Assembly (NCBI GenBank): GCA_000827325.1
Contig: KN832881.1
Coordinates: 208,616-272,615, forward strand
Length of the DNA stretch: 64,000 bases
Reading direction: 5' to 3'
DNA from: Oidiodendron maius Zn
Taxonomy: Eukaryota; Ascomycota; Leotiomycetes; Myxotrichaceae
The notes under the pieces are model-generated. The model was not told the origin of the DNA. It worked only from the letters and a program-made list of their open reading frames with translations, and did no database searches. Shown in pieces: positions 1 through 11,673 of the stretch (position 1 is its first letter; each line of letters starts with the position of its first letter). A program made the translations under genes and the position numbers.

Positions 1-213
1 AACTCGCACCAATCGGAATCTTATTTACTTGTGATCTACATCTCTTGCGTTCAGATACGTCCACAACACGCAAACTGTGGAATAGGCAATTTCTAAGCGA
101 TGCACAAAAACTCTAAAATAATGCTCCTAAATCACTAATGTGGTCAAATTTTACCCATACAGTAACCTCTTTATTACAGTCTAACGTTACAATTCCAGCG
201 GCCTAGAAAATAT

Positions 214-1580
214 TTACTCATCTTTAAATTGTTTGCGGAGCTCGAAGCCCTTATGTCTTGAGGTGTAATACCACAAGATATGTGTAGTAACAGTAAGGAC
301 GAATGTGAGCCTAAAGTAGAGCCAAATCCAATTTGAAACGATAGACTCGCCATTCGAGGTCCGGAAATCAAAAGGAAGGTACTGAACAATGTCTAGAGTT
401 ATAGTCAGTAATTTTTAGAGTGCTGAGTATCTTTCATGTGTAATAGCGCCGCTTACTGCTATGAATGTGGCCGGCAAGAAAGCACCGTAATGATCTGCAA
501 GAAACGCATCGATGCATTTTCTTTCAAACCTAAAACAGCCAAAGTCTTGAGTCCTCTGCTAGGGACTTCATTGCCATGCTATCCCTCTGTCTAGATTCAG
601 CTACTCGAAGAGATGATTCCGCAATTTTTTTATTTAAGGCACTAATCTTTTTGTGCCACCAGGCTGTAAACCTAGGCGTAAAATGTTAAATCTATTTCTA
701 TACACTTATGTCAATTTTACTTCCTGTTTGCCTCTGTATATCCGCTCGCGCTGTTTGATATCCGGCTCTGGCAAGAGTGCACTCCAAAAGGGCCTTGACG
801 CGACCGATCAAATTACCGATACCGAGTTCAGCCTGTTCATAGTCGCTCTTCTGGTCTAAATGTATATTATCCACGATTTCTTTATTGATTCGGCCCCATC
901 AAGTCGAGAATCAGAAGGTATATCTTACATCGGTAATTGATGTATGCTAAATTTGTCGAGGTCGAGGTGATATTTTGAGTGACTTGCTCAAAGTCGATTT
1001 CATTTAGTACGCTACGACTAGGTTTCGGTATGTACCCTGTCTCGATGACCACCATTGCGGTCTAAGTCCGGTTTCCGACTCAATTTTCTCAATTGCTGAT
1101 TGACAGTCGGTAGGGGATTTACGACACATGCCTTCTCGAAATTCGAGAAGAAATAAAGGGACAAATGTGGGCATAACTACCAGTCTAGCAACTTGCCGAA
1201 CACGTTCTTTGAAGCTTTGAATCTCTCTCAAATCGAGCCCATGAATAAATGCATACGTCAAGCCTAGATGTGCCTGGAAGCTGACATTGGCGCAAAAGTT
1301 TTCGTTTATGCTACGTGTGCTCTGAAACACATATCCTGATATTTAAAATCAATTTGGGCCTCACTAAATATGGAACTTCATGCTCACCTTGTGCTTTGAG
1401 ATAGTATTTGTGATAGCCTTGAGGAAATTACGCAAACAAATGAACACGTATTTTGAGATTCTCCATATATGATGAGGGTATTTCAAATACTTCAGAAACT
1501 TCTTCAAATAACTTGACACTGAGGGGTATTGGAAGAAGGTTTTCTTCCGTCTCATCCTCCCGCTCTGAAGTTGATGTCAT
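214..1580 (-). pseudogene. Decayed CorA-like (Mg2+ transporter-type) membrane protein gene
   Basis: No single open frame spans this stretch, but on the minus strand successive frames read like one fungal CorA-like protein in the right order. An ATG at 1580 opens an acidic N-terminus. A 108-codon segment (1330-1004) ends near a TGLRPQWW motif. Then come an IDFEQVTQNI segment (about 1010-890), a helix ending RADIQRQT (about 893-710), an IAESSLRVAESRQRDSMAMK segment (about 640-530), an FLPATFIA motif near 465-440, and a final membrane-like segment IWLYFRLTFVLTV ending with a stop at 214-216. Some joins could be introns (a GTGAGC donor near 1388, a TTTCAG acceptor near 1330). Others need 1-nt shifts, for example at the DLMG/INKEI junction near 893 and before FLPATFIA. 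Family identity is from remembered motif order, not a search. I am fairly sure it is non-functional, less sure of the exact family. Confidence 0.6.
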
Positions 1581-2584
1581 CCTAAAATATGTTAAAAGGG
1601 GTTATCACAGCCACATATTTAGCAGCTACAGAATTATTACATAAAAATACAATAAATTTTACCACGATTACTGTAACCCACGATGCAGCTGACTAGGATC
1701 TTTGCTCGCTTGATTCGAGGAGGTATCAGCCTGCATGGCAACGTTGTATGACAGGGCGCGCTTTGGCCGCTATAAGACTGAGAATAATGATTTAGTGTTA
1801 TAATAAAACCTAGATATCTATATCTAATCGTTTATGAGCTTGAAAGGTGGAAAAAGCTTGATGGTGGTGTTTCGAGTCGAGGGGTCTATTATAATGTCAA
1901 AGGAGGCCCTCTGTAAATTTAAGGGGCGTCGACGACGCAGTGATAATTTTCGGAATTAAAAGGTTAGGAGTGTTCGGGAGAGGTGTATAATACAACTGAA
2001 TATAAAAACAACTAGAAATTTCAATATGTTCACAAATTTAAAGTCGCTTAAACTCAAAGTACCTACGTTTTGTCTCGTTACAGGGTGCGTCTCGCTACAC
2101 AGGGATAGACGTTACATACGATAATGCTAAGGGGTTATTCCATTGGTAGGAACCATTGACTAAGTAATGATCAGCTAGTACCGTAACTTACCAATCATGA
2201 TACTGACTTAGTGTTAATATCTAATGTTGGTGATCTATAAAATACGACGATAAGTTCAAGAGCGACTCTACTCAATGTTGACATTTACAGCTAAAAGCTA
2301 TGAATTTCGGCCTCCAGACTGCGAGATGTTGCTATAGTATATATCTCTAAGTGGAGAATCTATGCCGCACACTGCTGCCTACGCACGGCGGTATCCTATC
2401 ACGATAACTCCTATCTGATGTTCATCCCATTTCTCTTGCAGCTGAAAGTATGATTCCATGACCAAGGCCCTGTTTCTGGTTTCGGGTTTCGTCACTCATG
2501 TTATGGAAAATAGAACGTTATTGTCGCCATACAAATACATCGAGGAGTAGAACTACCTCACCCGAAGTTGCAATACCCAATTCA
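1581..2584. other. AT-rich intergenic stretch
   Basis: No open frame with coding character is visible on either strand between the decayed CorA-like gene and the 3' end of the HET gene. The sequence is AT-rich. Confidence 0.5.
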
Positions 2585-4445
2585 TTAATATATTAGGTGC
2601 ATAATGAAAGGTTTCGAGGCATCGCACGCTTCTCCATTCATGATACCGTGGATATAGGTGTCCCCGACAAGTTGGTATCCGCCAGCGCTTCGGCCCATAT
2701 AAGTCACTGCGCCTGAGCGCAAAACCATTGGTACTTTGGCGGCACAGAGAATATGGACTGTGTCTGCAAGGCGAGTCTCCTCGGGTGCGGTACCTAGATA
2801 TCCCAGTTTTGTGAGGAACAGGCGTCGGTTCTGGAAAGCCCTTTGCAGTATCCCCAACCTCCTCACATGCTCCTCGTGTGGAGCCTGGACTACATCCGGA
2901 TCTGTCGAGGACACCGGATCGTTCAGCATCTTGCATGTCAGACCGTACTTCTGTCGAAAAGATAGAAAGTCCTCTCGGGCAATTGGGATGACATCTACAG
3001 GGAGCTCGCTCTTGCCCATTTCGTTATTCAACGCGTTGATTAGATCAGCAGACATTGTTCTGAAATACGCTGTGACCCAGTCTCCGCCTCCCACATAAGC
3101 TTTCTCAGTCCGCTGCTTCTGCATTATCACCTGCTCCCACTTGGCGAGAGTCTTACAGAAATCAATTTCTTGTTCTATATCCAGTACATCACTAATCTCG
3201 GCAATGTCATCAAAGAATAATCCATTGATGCATAACAGATTAGGCTCTCTGCGGTAGGCAATGAACGGCATCTGGCCGCTGGCACGGTAGCCACTTAGGT
3301 GTTTCCTATGGGACGACATCATGCTGGCCTTTTTGCTGTCTTGAGGAGACACTCGCCAGTCCGGAGTCCAAGAAGGTAGGCTGGAGGACTTTGAGTGGCC
3401 GAAGGTCAGATTGAGAACTTCGAAGCTCCGATATGCCATTATAAATTGCAGAGTGGTTGCCTTGTATAGTTCTTCAAACGATATCGAGTAGTCAGGCACG
3501 ATGCGATAGATGGAGAGGTCCCCGGCAATGCCCAGCAAAGCGTAGATCTTATCTCGCGGGTCCGTGGCCTCTCTATCGCGATAAGCCTTTAGCAGCCGCA
3601 ATAACGCAGGCGCTCGGCCCTGCTGGATGCTCTTTCGCATCGCATCCAGGTTCTGCATCATCTGGTACAGAGGCGACGTTAACCGTCGATTGGCCCTCTG
3701 ATAATCCCTGAGCTCGACAAGCCCTCGGCAACATGAGTTCACGTGCTTGACCATGGAGTGGACTGCAGGCGTCACAACGGAATCCCAATTTAAGGATCGA
3801 TTACCACAGACCATCACTCTACTATCGGGTCAGCAATTGAGTCCTATCGCAACAGAGTAAAGCGACTGACAATTCTCGGGCGAGAGCTACTTCCTGAATA
3901 ACCCATATTCGTAGCCACCAGGGGAAGAGGAGGATTCGCTCTATCACGATTATCTTCGACCATTCCAGCCGAGACGAATCCTCGGCCTTCCAGACACGGA
4001 TCTCGTGAAGATGGCGGTCTTGCGCGAACATCTCGAGTGCATCAAAGGCCCCATCAGCGTCCGTGTCTTGATCGCCTAAGTATATGACCGTCGACCAGGC
4101 CTTGGAATAGACCGAAGCCATCTGAGCGACTTGCTGAGTGTGCTCCTCGTCATCTCCCTGATTGATGCAGAGCGCGTCAACCCACAGGATGCGGTCTCTC
4201 TCCTCGTATCTCAAGTGTCGCAGGGCCGTCTCCAGATTAACCCTAATTCTCATCGGGCAATCATCAACGGTAATGAGATTGAAAGAATCGATGACTCCCC
4301 ACGCATACGATAGAGCCTCATATCTCGGACTGTTATCTAGAGACAATGTAATCAGGCCGCAGCGGATGGGATCTGAAAACCCGCCGGGCGCGAGGTACAG
4401 AACTCTGATATCGCGGTCTCGGAGTTTTTGGTAGGGGTAGGCCAT
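2585..4445 (-). CDS. HET-domain (heterokaryon incompatibility) protein
   Basis: Two exons, 4445-3871 and 3818-2585, joined across a 52-nt intron (donor GTCAGT, acceptor GTAG), give 602 residues; the splice restores the ARELVMVCGN junction. The HET signature is clear: YEALSYAWG at residues 42-50 and ILWVDALCINQ at 86-96, followed by the usual IYLGD strand and RIWVIQEVALA helix. The C-terminus has the family-typical GDTYIHGIMNGE motif, so the protein looks complete. HET proteins act in non-self recognition after hyphal fusion and can trigger cell death; which allele or partner this one recognises cannot be told from sequence. It stands alone next to a decayed gene in an accessory-looking region. 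No NACHT, ankyrin or WD40 extension is present. Confidence 0.9.
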
Positions 4446-5579
4446 CCCTGAAGGATATCAAGGAGGACCAGAGTGCGGGATTGCCTCGTGCCGCATACTC
4501 TCTCCAATTTGGCACGAGATATTGGGGGACGGCAGAGGACAAGCCCTCTTGTGCAGAATGGAAGATGACCTGCGATAAAAGTACACTCTCGATAGATACA
4601 GAATCAGAACCTACCCACATAGCATACCGCTGATCGAGATTCGGCCCTCAATATCCTGCCCGCCTGGATCCAATGGCAGGCGGTGACTAGGGCCGCCGCC
4701 GAGGTGGGGTTACATTTCATGGAAGGCCAGGGCGGACTCACTCAATGTGCCGAGGTTCGATGATTGTCCCCAGGGCTGACCATTGCCCAACACAAAAAGC
4801 AAGCATGCGTGCCACACATTATACGCGAGAGCCCTGAGGGGATGGGGACGACGGAGAATGGAGACGAACAGGAGCTCAATGCGCTGCGCAGGTGGGCCGG
4901 ATGGGAGGGGGGTTTAAATATAGGTAGAAATACCTCCTGCGACACTGGCCATGTGGAAGTCTAAGCGTCTCAAACCGCCGCGTCTCCGAGTCTCTCCGAT
5001 GATAATACCTCTGGAGAGCCAGGCAGAAGAGACACGCGAACGTCATGATTCAAATGGGCCAGAGGGGGCTTGTACGGGAGTAGTATGGTCGTCGTGGACT
5101 CCCCCCCAAAATGCAGAGCGGCTAGCAACTTGCCTAGGCAGTGCAACCGCAGGAGCTGTCGATGCATATCAGCGCGGCGAGGTTAGGATTCCACGAATAC
5201 AGCGACGAAACACATCACAATTTCACAAACATGGTATCACTCGTCTGCAGCCTGACCGTGCCGGCTAGGCCTGCCACGAAGCTCCGGCATCATTTCCCCG
5301 CCAATTGGTCTCCTATCTTTCTCATGGGTGCCTTAACAGCTTCCGAGTGGCTTGCTTCCTAGCAGCATGCTGACGGAGAGAGATACAGACTCCTAACGGC
5401 GCTGGCAGTATTTCAAGTGAGAACTGACTGCTGAGAAACTTGGTTGGCTTTTCCATCTACCGTTTGGGCCATGCATGCCACGTAACACTATACACAATCA
5501 TAAATCCCAATCATTGTCCATGTTTCCGGTCCAACGACGGCCAATAACTAATGTTTCTCACCTGTAAGAAAAAGCAATT
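4446..5579. other. Intergenic region upstream of HET gene
   Basis: This holds the HET gene 5' flank and the eIF3d 3' flank. Short open frames on both strands have no recognisable motif, and I call no gene. A TTTAAATATA stretch at about 4912-4921 is TATA-like but has no assigned gene. Confidence 0.4.
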
Positions 5580-7485
5580 CTATTCCTCTTCCTCGGCAGC
5601 CTCATCCACCGGTCCCGCCTCCCCCTGCTCCTCCTCTTCCTCGAAACTGCCTGCTGGTACCTCGTACAGTCTCAGGATCTGCTTGTTAGGGTCCTTGACT
5701 AGCACATACTTGCCCTCCTCTCGCTTGAGACACATATCCGCAATAGTACGGACGATGCCCCAACCATTGGAGAGCGACAGATTCATCTGCTGAGCAAAGT
5801 CTCGGGGCTTCCAGCCTACAACACCCAGGATAACATGGCGGTCGTTGGACTTTGGGTTAGCACGAGAGACAAAGCTATTTCATTAGTCGGCAATGTGGAT
5901 TATGAAGAAATGGAGATAAGGTGAAACATACCCTAACTTCATGACATCTGCCTTAGCCATGATGCTCTGCACAGTCCATCTGGCAAGCTTGCAGCTATTG
6001 TTCTTCATCTCTGTCGCGACGACAGCGCCGCGTTGGCTGACTAGCTTGGTTCTCCAATCAAGGGCACCGCCGCTTCCTTGTGCCTTGTGGTCGAACTCGT
6101 TCAGCGCCTTGACCGTGATGAACTGGTCCTCGCCACTGATGGCATTCTTTTGCACCGCATCAAGCTCTGTTCGTACGACGAGATGCACAGGGTCCTCATC
6201 ATTAAGAGACAGATCAAATCGGCGATACTTGTAAGCCTTACTGGCTGGCGGCTCGGTCTCCTCTGATGGGTTATAAAAGGGGTTTTCATGGGTCATTTCA
6301 ACCTTCTGGGTGTCACTCTCGATCATCACCTGGTTGGCGAAATTGTGGTTGATATATGTAGCTTCTTCAGCCAAGGCACTGGGCTGATTAAGTGCGTCCT
6401 TGCTTCCATCTGAAGCATCCATAGGAGCATCAGCCGCATTCTCGTTGACCGTAACCATGTCTAGGGTGGCGTTGTCTCTCTTGTCGAGGAAGATCTTGTT
6501 CCCTTGCCGAATGATAACGATGTCCCACGGGTAAACCGACCGCGGTGAACACATAAGCATGGAAAGGATGTTGTCAGTGGCGAAGATGGTGGCTTCATCC
6601 TTCTCGGCAAGTTCTTGGATGACGGGGTCGGAGGAGGTAGTGACATTGTATGCAGCGCGGTCGACGACATTCAACTTGCGTTCCGCGGTCTTGACAGGCT
6701 GCTTGTCAAAGGATCGATCATAGTAATAGAGGAAACCATAGCTCTCAATATCCTCTCCATCATCTGTATCGAGATTCAACTTGGCCAGGCGGTTGAAGTC
6801 GATCTCTTCCAGCAACTTCCAATCAGGCTTGATGTTAACAGACGCATCACGGTTGCGCTGCGGCTTGTCGTAGTCTTTCCACCCAAACCTCCGTCCGCCC
6901 CGAGCACCACCACGGCCCCCTCGAGTGTCATACTGGCCATACTGCTGCTGGCCGCCCCGTCCACCAACTCTCTGGAACTGTCCTCGCCCACCTCTGAGGT
7001 CCCCCCTCCCACCACGCTGGCCCCGCCCACGAGCAAAGGTCCCAGCACGTCCAAACCGTGTCTTTGCCGAATCGCGCGTATTGCTCACAACAGAGAAGGT
7101 AGATTCATCTTCGGCAAGTTGGACGGCAAAGAGGGATGAAGTTCCGGCACCATAAACCTGTTGGTCTGCGCAGAAATTAGCGGGGTCCTTCTATGATATA
7201 CTGCGTATTGTGGGATGCAGTGGCGAAGGTCACATATGTATATCTGGGATTAAAAAGTGCTGAAAGTATACCTCTATAATTTCGGTTATATTGCTGTCGT
7301 CCCCCTCGACCATCCCTGCCATCCTTGCCCTCAGCTGTCCAGTCTGCCATGCGACCCAACTTATCACCTTTTGAATATGGTGCGTAAGGAACGCCATTTA
7401 ATGTCGTTTCATTTGATGTCGATGGGCCCCAGGAGTCTTCTGACGGGAGAGCCGCAATTATATCGGCTAGAGATGTCTCCGCCAT
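5580..7485 (-). CDS. Eukaryotic translation initiation factor 3 subunit D
   Basis: Exons 7485-7272, 7165-5932 and 5874-5580 encode 580 residues; the introns are 106 nt (GTATAC...GCAG) and 57 nt (GTATGT...ATAG). The protein begins [14 protein letters not shown]. It has an Arg-Gly-rich segment at about residues 110-160 ([10 protein letters not shown] type, a likely RNA-binding region), the conserved [13 protein letters not shown] motif, and the eIF3d core with [19 protein letters not shown] and GGALDWR. The tail is Glu-rich (ending EEAAEEEE type). eIF3d belongs to the eIF3 complex that recruits mRNA to the 40S subunit, and in metazoans it can bind caps. The length matches fungal orthologues. 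The frame stays open upstream to 7644, but MAETS is the family-consistent start and the extra part is probably 5' leader. Confidence 0.96.
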
Positions 7486-7946
7486 GGTGAGTGCAGAGTG
7501 TGTGGAGTTGGGAATCTGGCTTATCGAAGAAAGTCGGGTTCTCAAAAGTGAAATATTTCGCGATGGGATTTGTGGAAGTGGTGGGGCAATGCACTTGCGG
7601 CCTTGTGGCCTTAAAATAAACCCCCTACATCGCAATTGGTCCATCTGTGCCCAGTACCTTGGTCACGTGATCAACAAAATACCGCTGCCAGCTGGAATAT
7701 TTCTTGCACCAAGTACCACATCATCACAACTATAGGGAGCTAAGGATATAAAGATGTATATATAGATAGCTAGGTAATAGATATCTGTCAGACGTTCAAA
7801 TTTATCAAACTCACAAATCAATGTATCGGTAGGTCATGGCATCGTCTCATCCGGAAAGTAGCAGCGCAAATTACAGACCTCAGAAACGTCCAAATGAACC
7901 CCTCATTCGCCCCTGCTCCTTTCAAAATCGTTAAAAAAAAATTAGC
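7486..7946. other. eIF3d promoter / bZIP 3' flank
   Basis: Head-to-tail spacer: the 5' flank of the eIF3d gene and the 3' flank of the bZIP gene. There is a short AT run near 7750-7790. No gene is seen. Confidence 0.4.
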
Positions 7947-9263
7947 TCAGTACATTGCGACGTCAGGTTCCTTGTAGAATATGCTCTCAAGGGCATCTCG
8001 CACTTCGAATTCTTCCAAGACGGCACCGAATCTATGCCTGTCAGTACATAAAGATAAAAGAAGAGAAAATTAACGTACCCGTAGCATCGAACTTTTCGTC
8101 CCAGTTCAGTGCAAATATGCTCAAAGTCAGAAGTTCTCATCTCCGAGAACCGGGGGTGGGCCAAAATCATGCCCCAGGCCATGACGGGAGTGATCTCTCC
8201 ATCAAGGTTCAGCCGCTTGCTTAGGTCAAGCAGGTTCGCGAGGTCGGGTTTCGAAACGTCCCATGTTTTCTGAGTGGCTTCTCCCTGCGAATGGATTGGA
8301 GTGTGGCCAAACGGCAGGTCGGGGTTGCTCTCGGGGAAGGGCTCAGGGGGGCATGAAGCCATGAGTGCGTGGCCGCATGGGTCACCGTCTGGCTCGCTGG
8401 ATCGTTCGACGAGGAATTGCATGTGGTCCATACATGGTCTCTCGAGTCTAAGCGCCGTAAAGCGTCGTTAGCTATTGAGGGGGAGGCGACATGTATGCTT
8501 TCGAAGGATTGGCAGGATTGGCGTACGTTAACACGAAATCAATCCCAGCCTGGTCATAGTCAACCCCTGGCTGGCCTTGCTGCTGGACCAAACTGCGGCC
8601 AGATCTTCCTCCATCAGGAGATGATGCGTTGTGAAATTGACTGTTGGGCTGGGGTGGAGGGCTGTAGCCTGAAGAGCCCGGTGCATAACTCCCAGAGATA
8701 CTTCCACTCGAGGTATAACCAGTACTGGCGGAGTGGCCCAGGTCAGCAGCGCCTGGCCACGGAATGCCATGCTGAGCGAGAAGCTGCTTCAACTGGCGGT
8801 TCTCCTCAGCGACAACGTCTTTGTCTCGTGAGACGTTGCTAAAGGTCTCCTTCAGTCGTAAGACTTCTTGCTCGAGGGCTTTGATATATAGCTCTTTTCG
8901 CTCGCGATGTGTTCTTATGGACGATCAGCTTTACGTGTCTCTTTCCATTCATGTACACTTACCTCTGTGCCTGTCTGTTCAGCTCTTGACGTCTCGTGAG
9001 GGCTGGCTTGCTATCCGGCTTCGGTCCTCTTCTTTTTGGCGGCTGCCCGTCGGCTGCGCATTGATTAGTAGATTGCCATGTGACGACTGGAAGTATCACT
9101 CCAGCTTACCACGGGTATTCTTCTTCTCGGTCAGCGTCTTGAGGAAGCCCAGACTCATAGATAGAGGACTCTTGCCGTTGTCCGACTGCCCACTGCCGTC
9201 TGCGCTTCCGGCGCCGCCACTCGGCCTGGGCCCATATGGATCGACCGGGGACGCGGATGACAT
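7947..9263 (-). CDS. bZIP transcription factor
   Basis: Five exons (9263-9110, 9053-8963, 8913-8527, 8447-8079, 8031-7947) give 361 residues; introns are 47-79 nt. After a Ser/Gly-rich N-terminus comes a basic segment KKRGPKPDSKPALTRRQ, then the bZIP basic motif LNRQAQRTHRERK (about residues 76-88, split by intron 2) and a zipper with LYIKALEQEVLRLK. A Pro/Gln/Ser linker follows, then a conserved C-terminal region LTLERPCMDHMQFLVE, with HALMASCPP and a terminal helix FGAVLEEFEVRDALESIF. The acceptor choices for introns 3 and 4 are set by these conserved junctions; the nearest alternatives break the frame. The layout matches an AP-1-like fungal bZIP subfamily with a conserved C-terminal domain, but I cannot assign a named orthologue. 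It should act in the nucleus as a dimer; targets are unknown. Confidence 0.9.
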
Positions 9264-11128
9264 GCCGAGGAGAGGAAGAGATGGTAATTAGACCACGGCC
9301 TCGACAATTCAGGCACAGCAATAAATCTGGTCAGATGTTTTGTTAGCTGCAGTTCCGTATTTTTTGGAGTACGAGACGACCACACGTCGCGCGGGGAGTT
9401 ATGGACGCTGACGATGCGAACACAAGGCACCGTGAGGAGTGGGAGCGCATAACTTACCCCGATAAAAAGAGTTACAATGCGTCCAATAGCCGCTCCTCCG
9501 TCGCCTGATGGCAATTCCCGAACGGTCTGCTTCTTGTCCCACTCTTCAACGGGGTCTCAACAGAAGTCCTGCGAGTCGGAAGTCCGCAGGGGCGGAGCGG
9601 TGTTCAACGGCTCCAGGTACCAGATGTTCAGAGCCTTCGAGGTACCGAGGCAGCCGACGAGTCCGATGCCGACGATTAGTGGTTCACTCGTCGGACGGAT
9701 GGCTCGACATGAGCGAACGCTCGATGGTGGTGAGCAGAGAGCGCGATGGCAGAAGGATCGTACGTAGCACCGCGAGAAGTACTCGAGGGGATGTGAGGAG
9801 GAAGAAAGAAGCAAAACGGCTCGCTAGACCCAATTGGGGTGACACGGGAAGATGGGTCTTGCGAGGGGAAATCCCAGAGGGGCTGCACGGCGGCGGTGAT
9901 GGGAACAGAGTAGTGCAAACCGACAGAACAGGATCGATCGGTGGCGCCCGGGACGGTCTCGCGATAAGGGAGAGGCTGGAGGGAGGGACGAGATGGGGAT
10001 TCTCTCGTGGTGATTGATAAATCGACGTGGGCGTTGACGGTCTCGCGGCCAAGGTATGGCCCAGGTCGTCACAGCCACAATCCGCAATGGCCGCGTCTGA
10101 GACAACTCACAAAGGCGGTGGCATTGCGGCCCTCGCGCGCAGTGATGGGATGAATTATCTGCACGTAAGGGTGGGTTGGACGCATTCGTCCGTTGTGATC
10201 TTGGTATGTACTGGCGCTGGATTAAGGAATCAGGTCCGGTGAGTCGACAGCCTCACGAGGCTTGGCTGTCTGTCACAGAGCCAAGACCACGGTACGGCCT
10301 GATTCGATGTGGTCAAGATAGTATCAAGGGGCCAGGGACTTGGCCCGCTGTGTTGCCATCCATGCGTTTAGCCCGTCCGTCGGCAGTGGCGGATCCATCC
10401 CGGTATATACCTCCAGGCCCTTTCCTGTCTCGCCACTGTTACAGAGTTGCTGAGGGGATCTCTGGCCTAGAAGGTCGACAATATTAAACCTTCAAACGCA
10501 AAAGCAAATTAAATCACAGCCTGCTCTCATGACAACTTGTGCCAGGCACAATCTTGGGAATTTCATCTAGGCATATGACGAACAGATCAGGTCCGTCTGG
10601 GCAATTATATGTATTCGCTGGGCAGATTCCAGCCCGTCAGTGAGCAAGAGAATAACACATCCAACAGATCAAAGAGTGTATCAGAGTTATCAATGCTCGC
10701 AGGGCCTTATCGATTCTTGTGTGGCAGGCCGGAGCGGACAATAGTTTGCACGGAATTTGAGATGCGAATACGAGGTAAAATAAATATTATCTTTTAGGTT
10801 TAACCGGTTTTACCGTGCCCAAGTCTGGATATATGCCGTAGAAAGTATAAACTTAAATACCCTTTCAAACCACGCAACGCACTATTTACTTGAACCTTTT
10901 CAGGCTCGTTTTTATCTATCACCACAATCACACAATCACCACTACAGACTGATAATCATCACTATTAACTACTACTACAGCGTATCTAAAAGTATTACTT
11001 CCGAATAAATTTTCAAAATTAAGACACATAAAGTATAGGATTTTAGCTAATTTTCCACCAAAAATAGGCCGTAAAGTATCTGTTTTTGGTGATTAATCAT
11101 CAAATAGTACGTATTTTCTAATATTTTA
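9264..11128. other. Long gene-poor region upstream of the bZIP gene
   Basis: The first 1.2 kb has normal GC and many overlapping open frames on both strands without motifs, probably the bZIP promoter and leader. From about 10,480 the sequence becomes AT-rich, including an imperfect ATCACC/TACTAC simple-sequence tract at about 10,915-10,985. No gene is supported. Confidence 0.4.
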
Positions 11129-11245
11129 ATACTCTTGGACACAATGTGGGTGATGAGGGCCTGAATGATTCTCGTATCCTTTCAGAGCTAACTTATACAA
11201 CGTCTCTAATTTATCATGACGTCCTTGGAAGCTGCATGCATGAGC
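11129..11245 (-). pseudogene. Relic of a tetratricopeptide (TPR) repeat
   Basis: On the minus strand, one isolated segment reads QGRHDKLETLYKLALKGYE followed by GPHHPHC. This matches the kinesin-light-chain/NB-ARC type TPR consensus (QGRYDEAE..Y.RAL.GYE...G.DHP). The frame stops right after (near 11,126) and no further repeats are seen on either side. I read it as a leftover of a TPR-containing gene, perhaps an NLR-like one. It is a single repeat, so the call rests on motif recognition only. Confidence 0.45.
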
Positions 11246-11673
11246 TATCCCGCACCGTTCCAAAGTGATTTTGAATTCCCACACTGGGTCGGTGCCGCTG
11301 GTGATGCTCTCTCTCGGATACTGTACTGTCTCGTACACATGAACTCTCTCTTACTCTTAAGAGATTTTTCTTCGAGATCCGGTAGAGGAGAGAATACAAT
11401 AGGCAGTGCGTCGCAGGAGACTATGTCACGGCTTGCTAGGCTTCCGGAGACATCTACAGAGCCGCTCCGTCATTCTCATTAGGCATACAACTGAGACTAG
11501 AAATTGTGGTGACGAATCAAATGTGCGGGTTGACGCCAGAACGTCATTTTGTTGGTGGTGCGAGCTAAACTCTGGAATGCTCAAGATTGATTCAGAATAT
11601 TCCCCGATGTCGTCACCCAATCCCGTGTTATCCTTCGAGTCTCTCTGGAAAATCCAACCCCGCCTCATCCCGT
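11246..11673. other. 3' flank of the O-methyltransferase gene
   Basis: No coding signal is recognised between the TPR relic and the O-methyltransferase stop codon. Confidence 0.4.

Noticed and set aside
6615-7139. 174-codon plus frame within eIF3d
   Set aside because: Antisense shadow of the Arg-Gly-rich coding sequence.
7486-7644. In-frame 5' extension of eIF3d to an ATG at 7644
   Set aside because: The family start is [10 protein letters not shown]-like, and the extension has leader-like composition.
9508-10017. 169-codon plus frame and several opposing frames upstream of the bZIP gene
   Set aside because: Overlapping open frames in GC-rich DNA with no motif or splice support.
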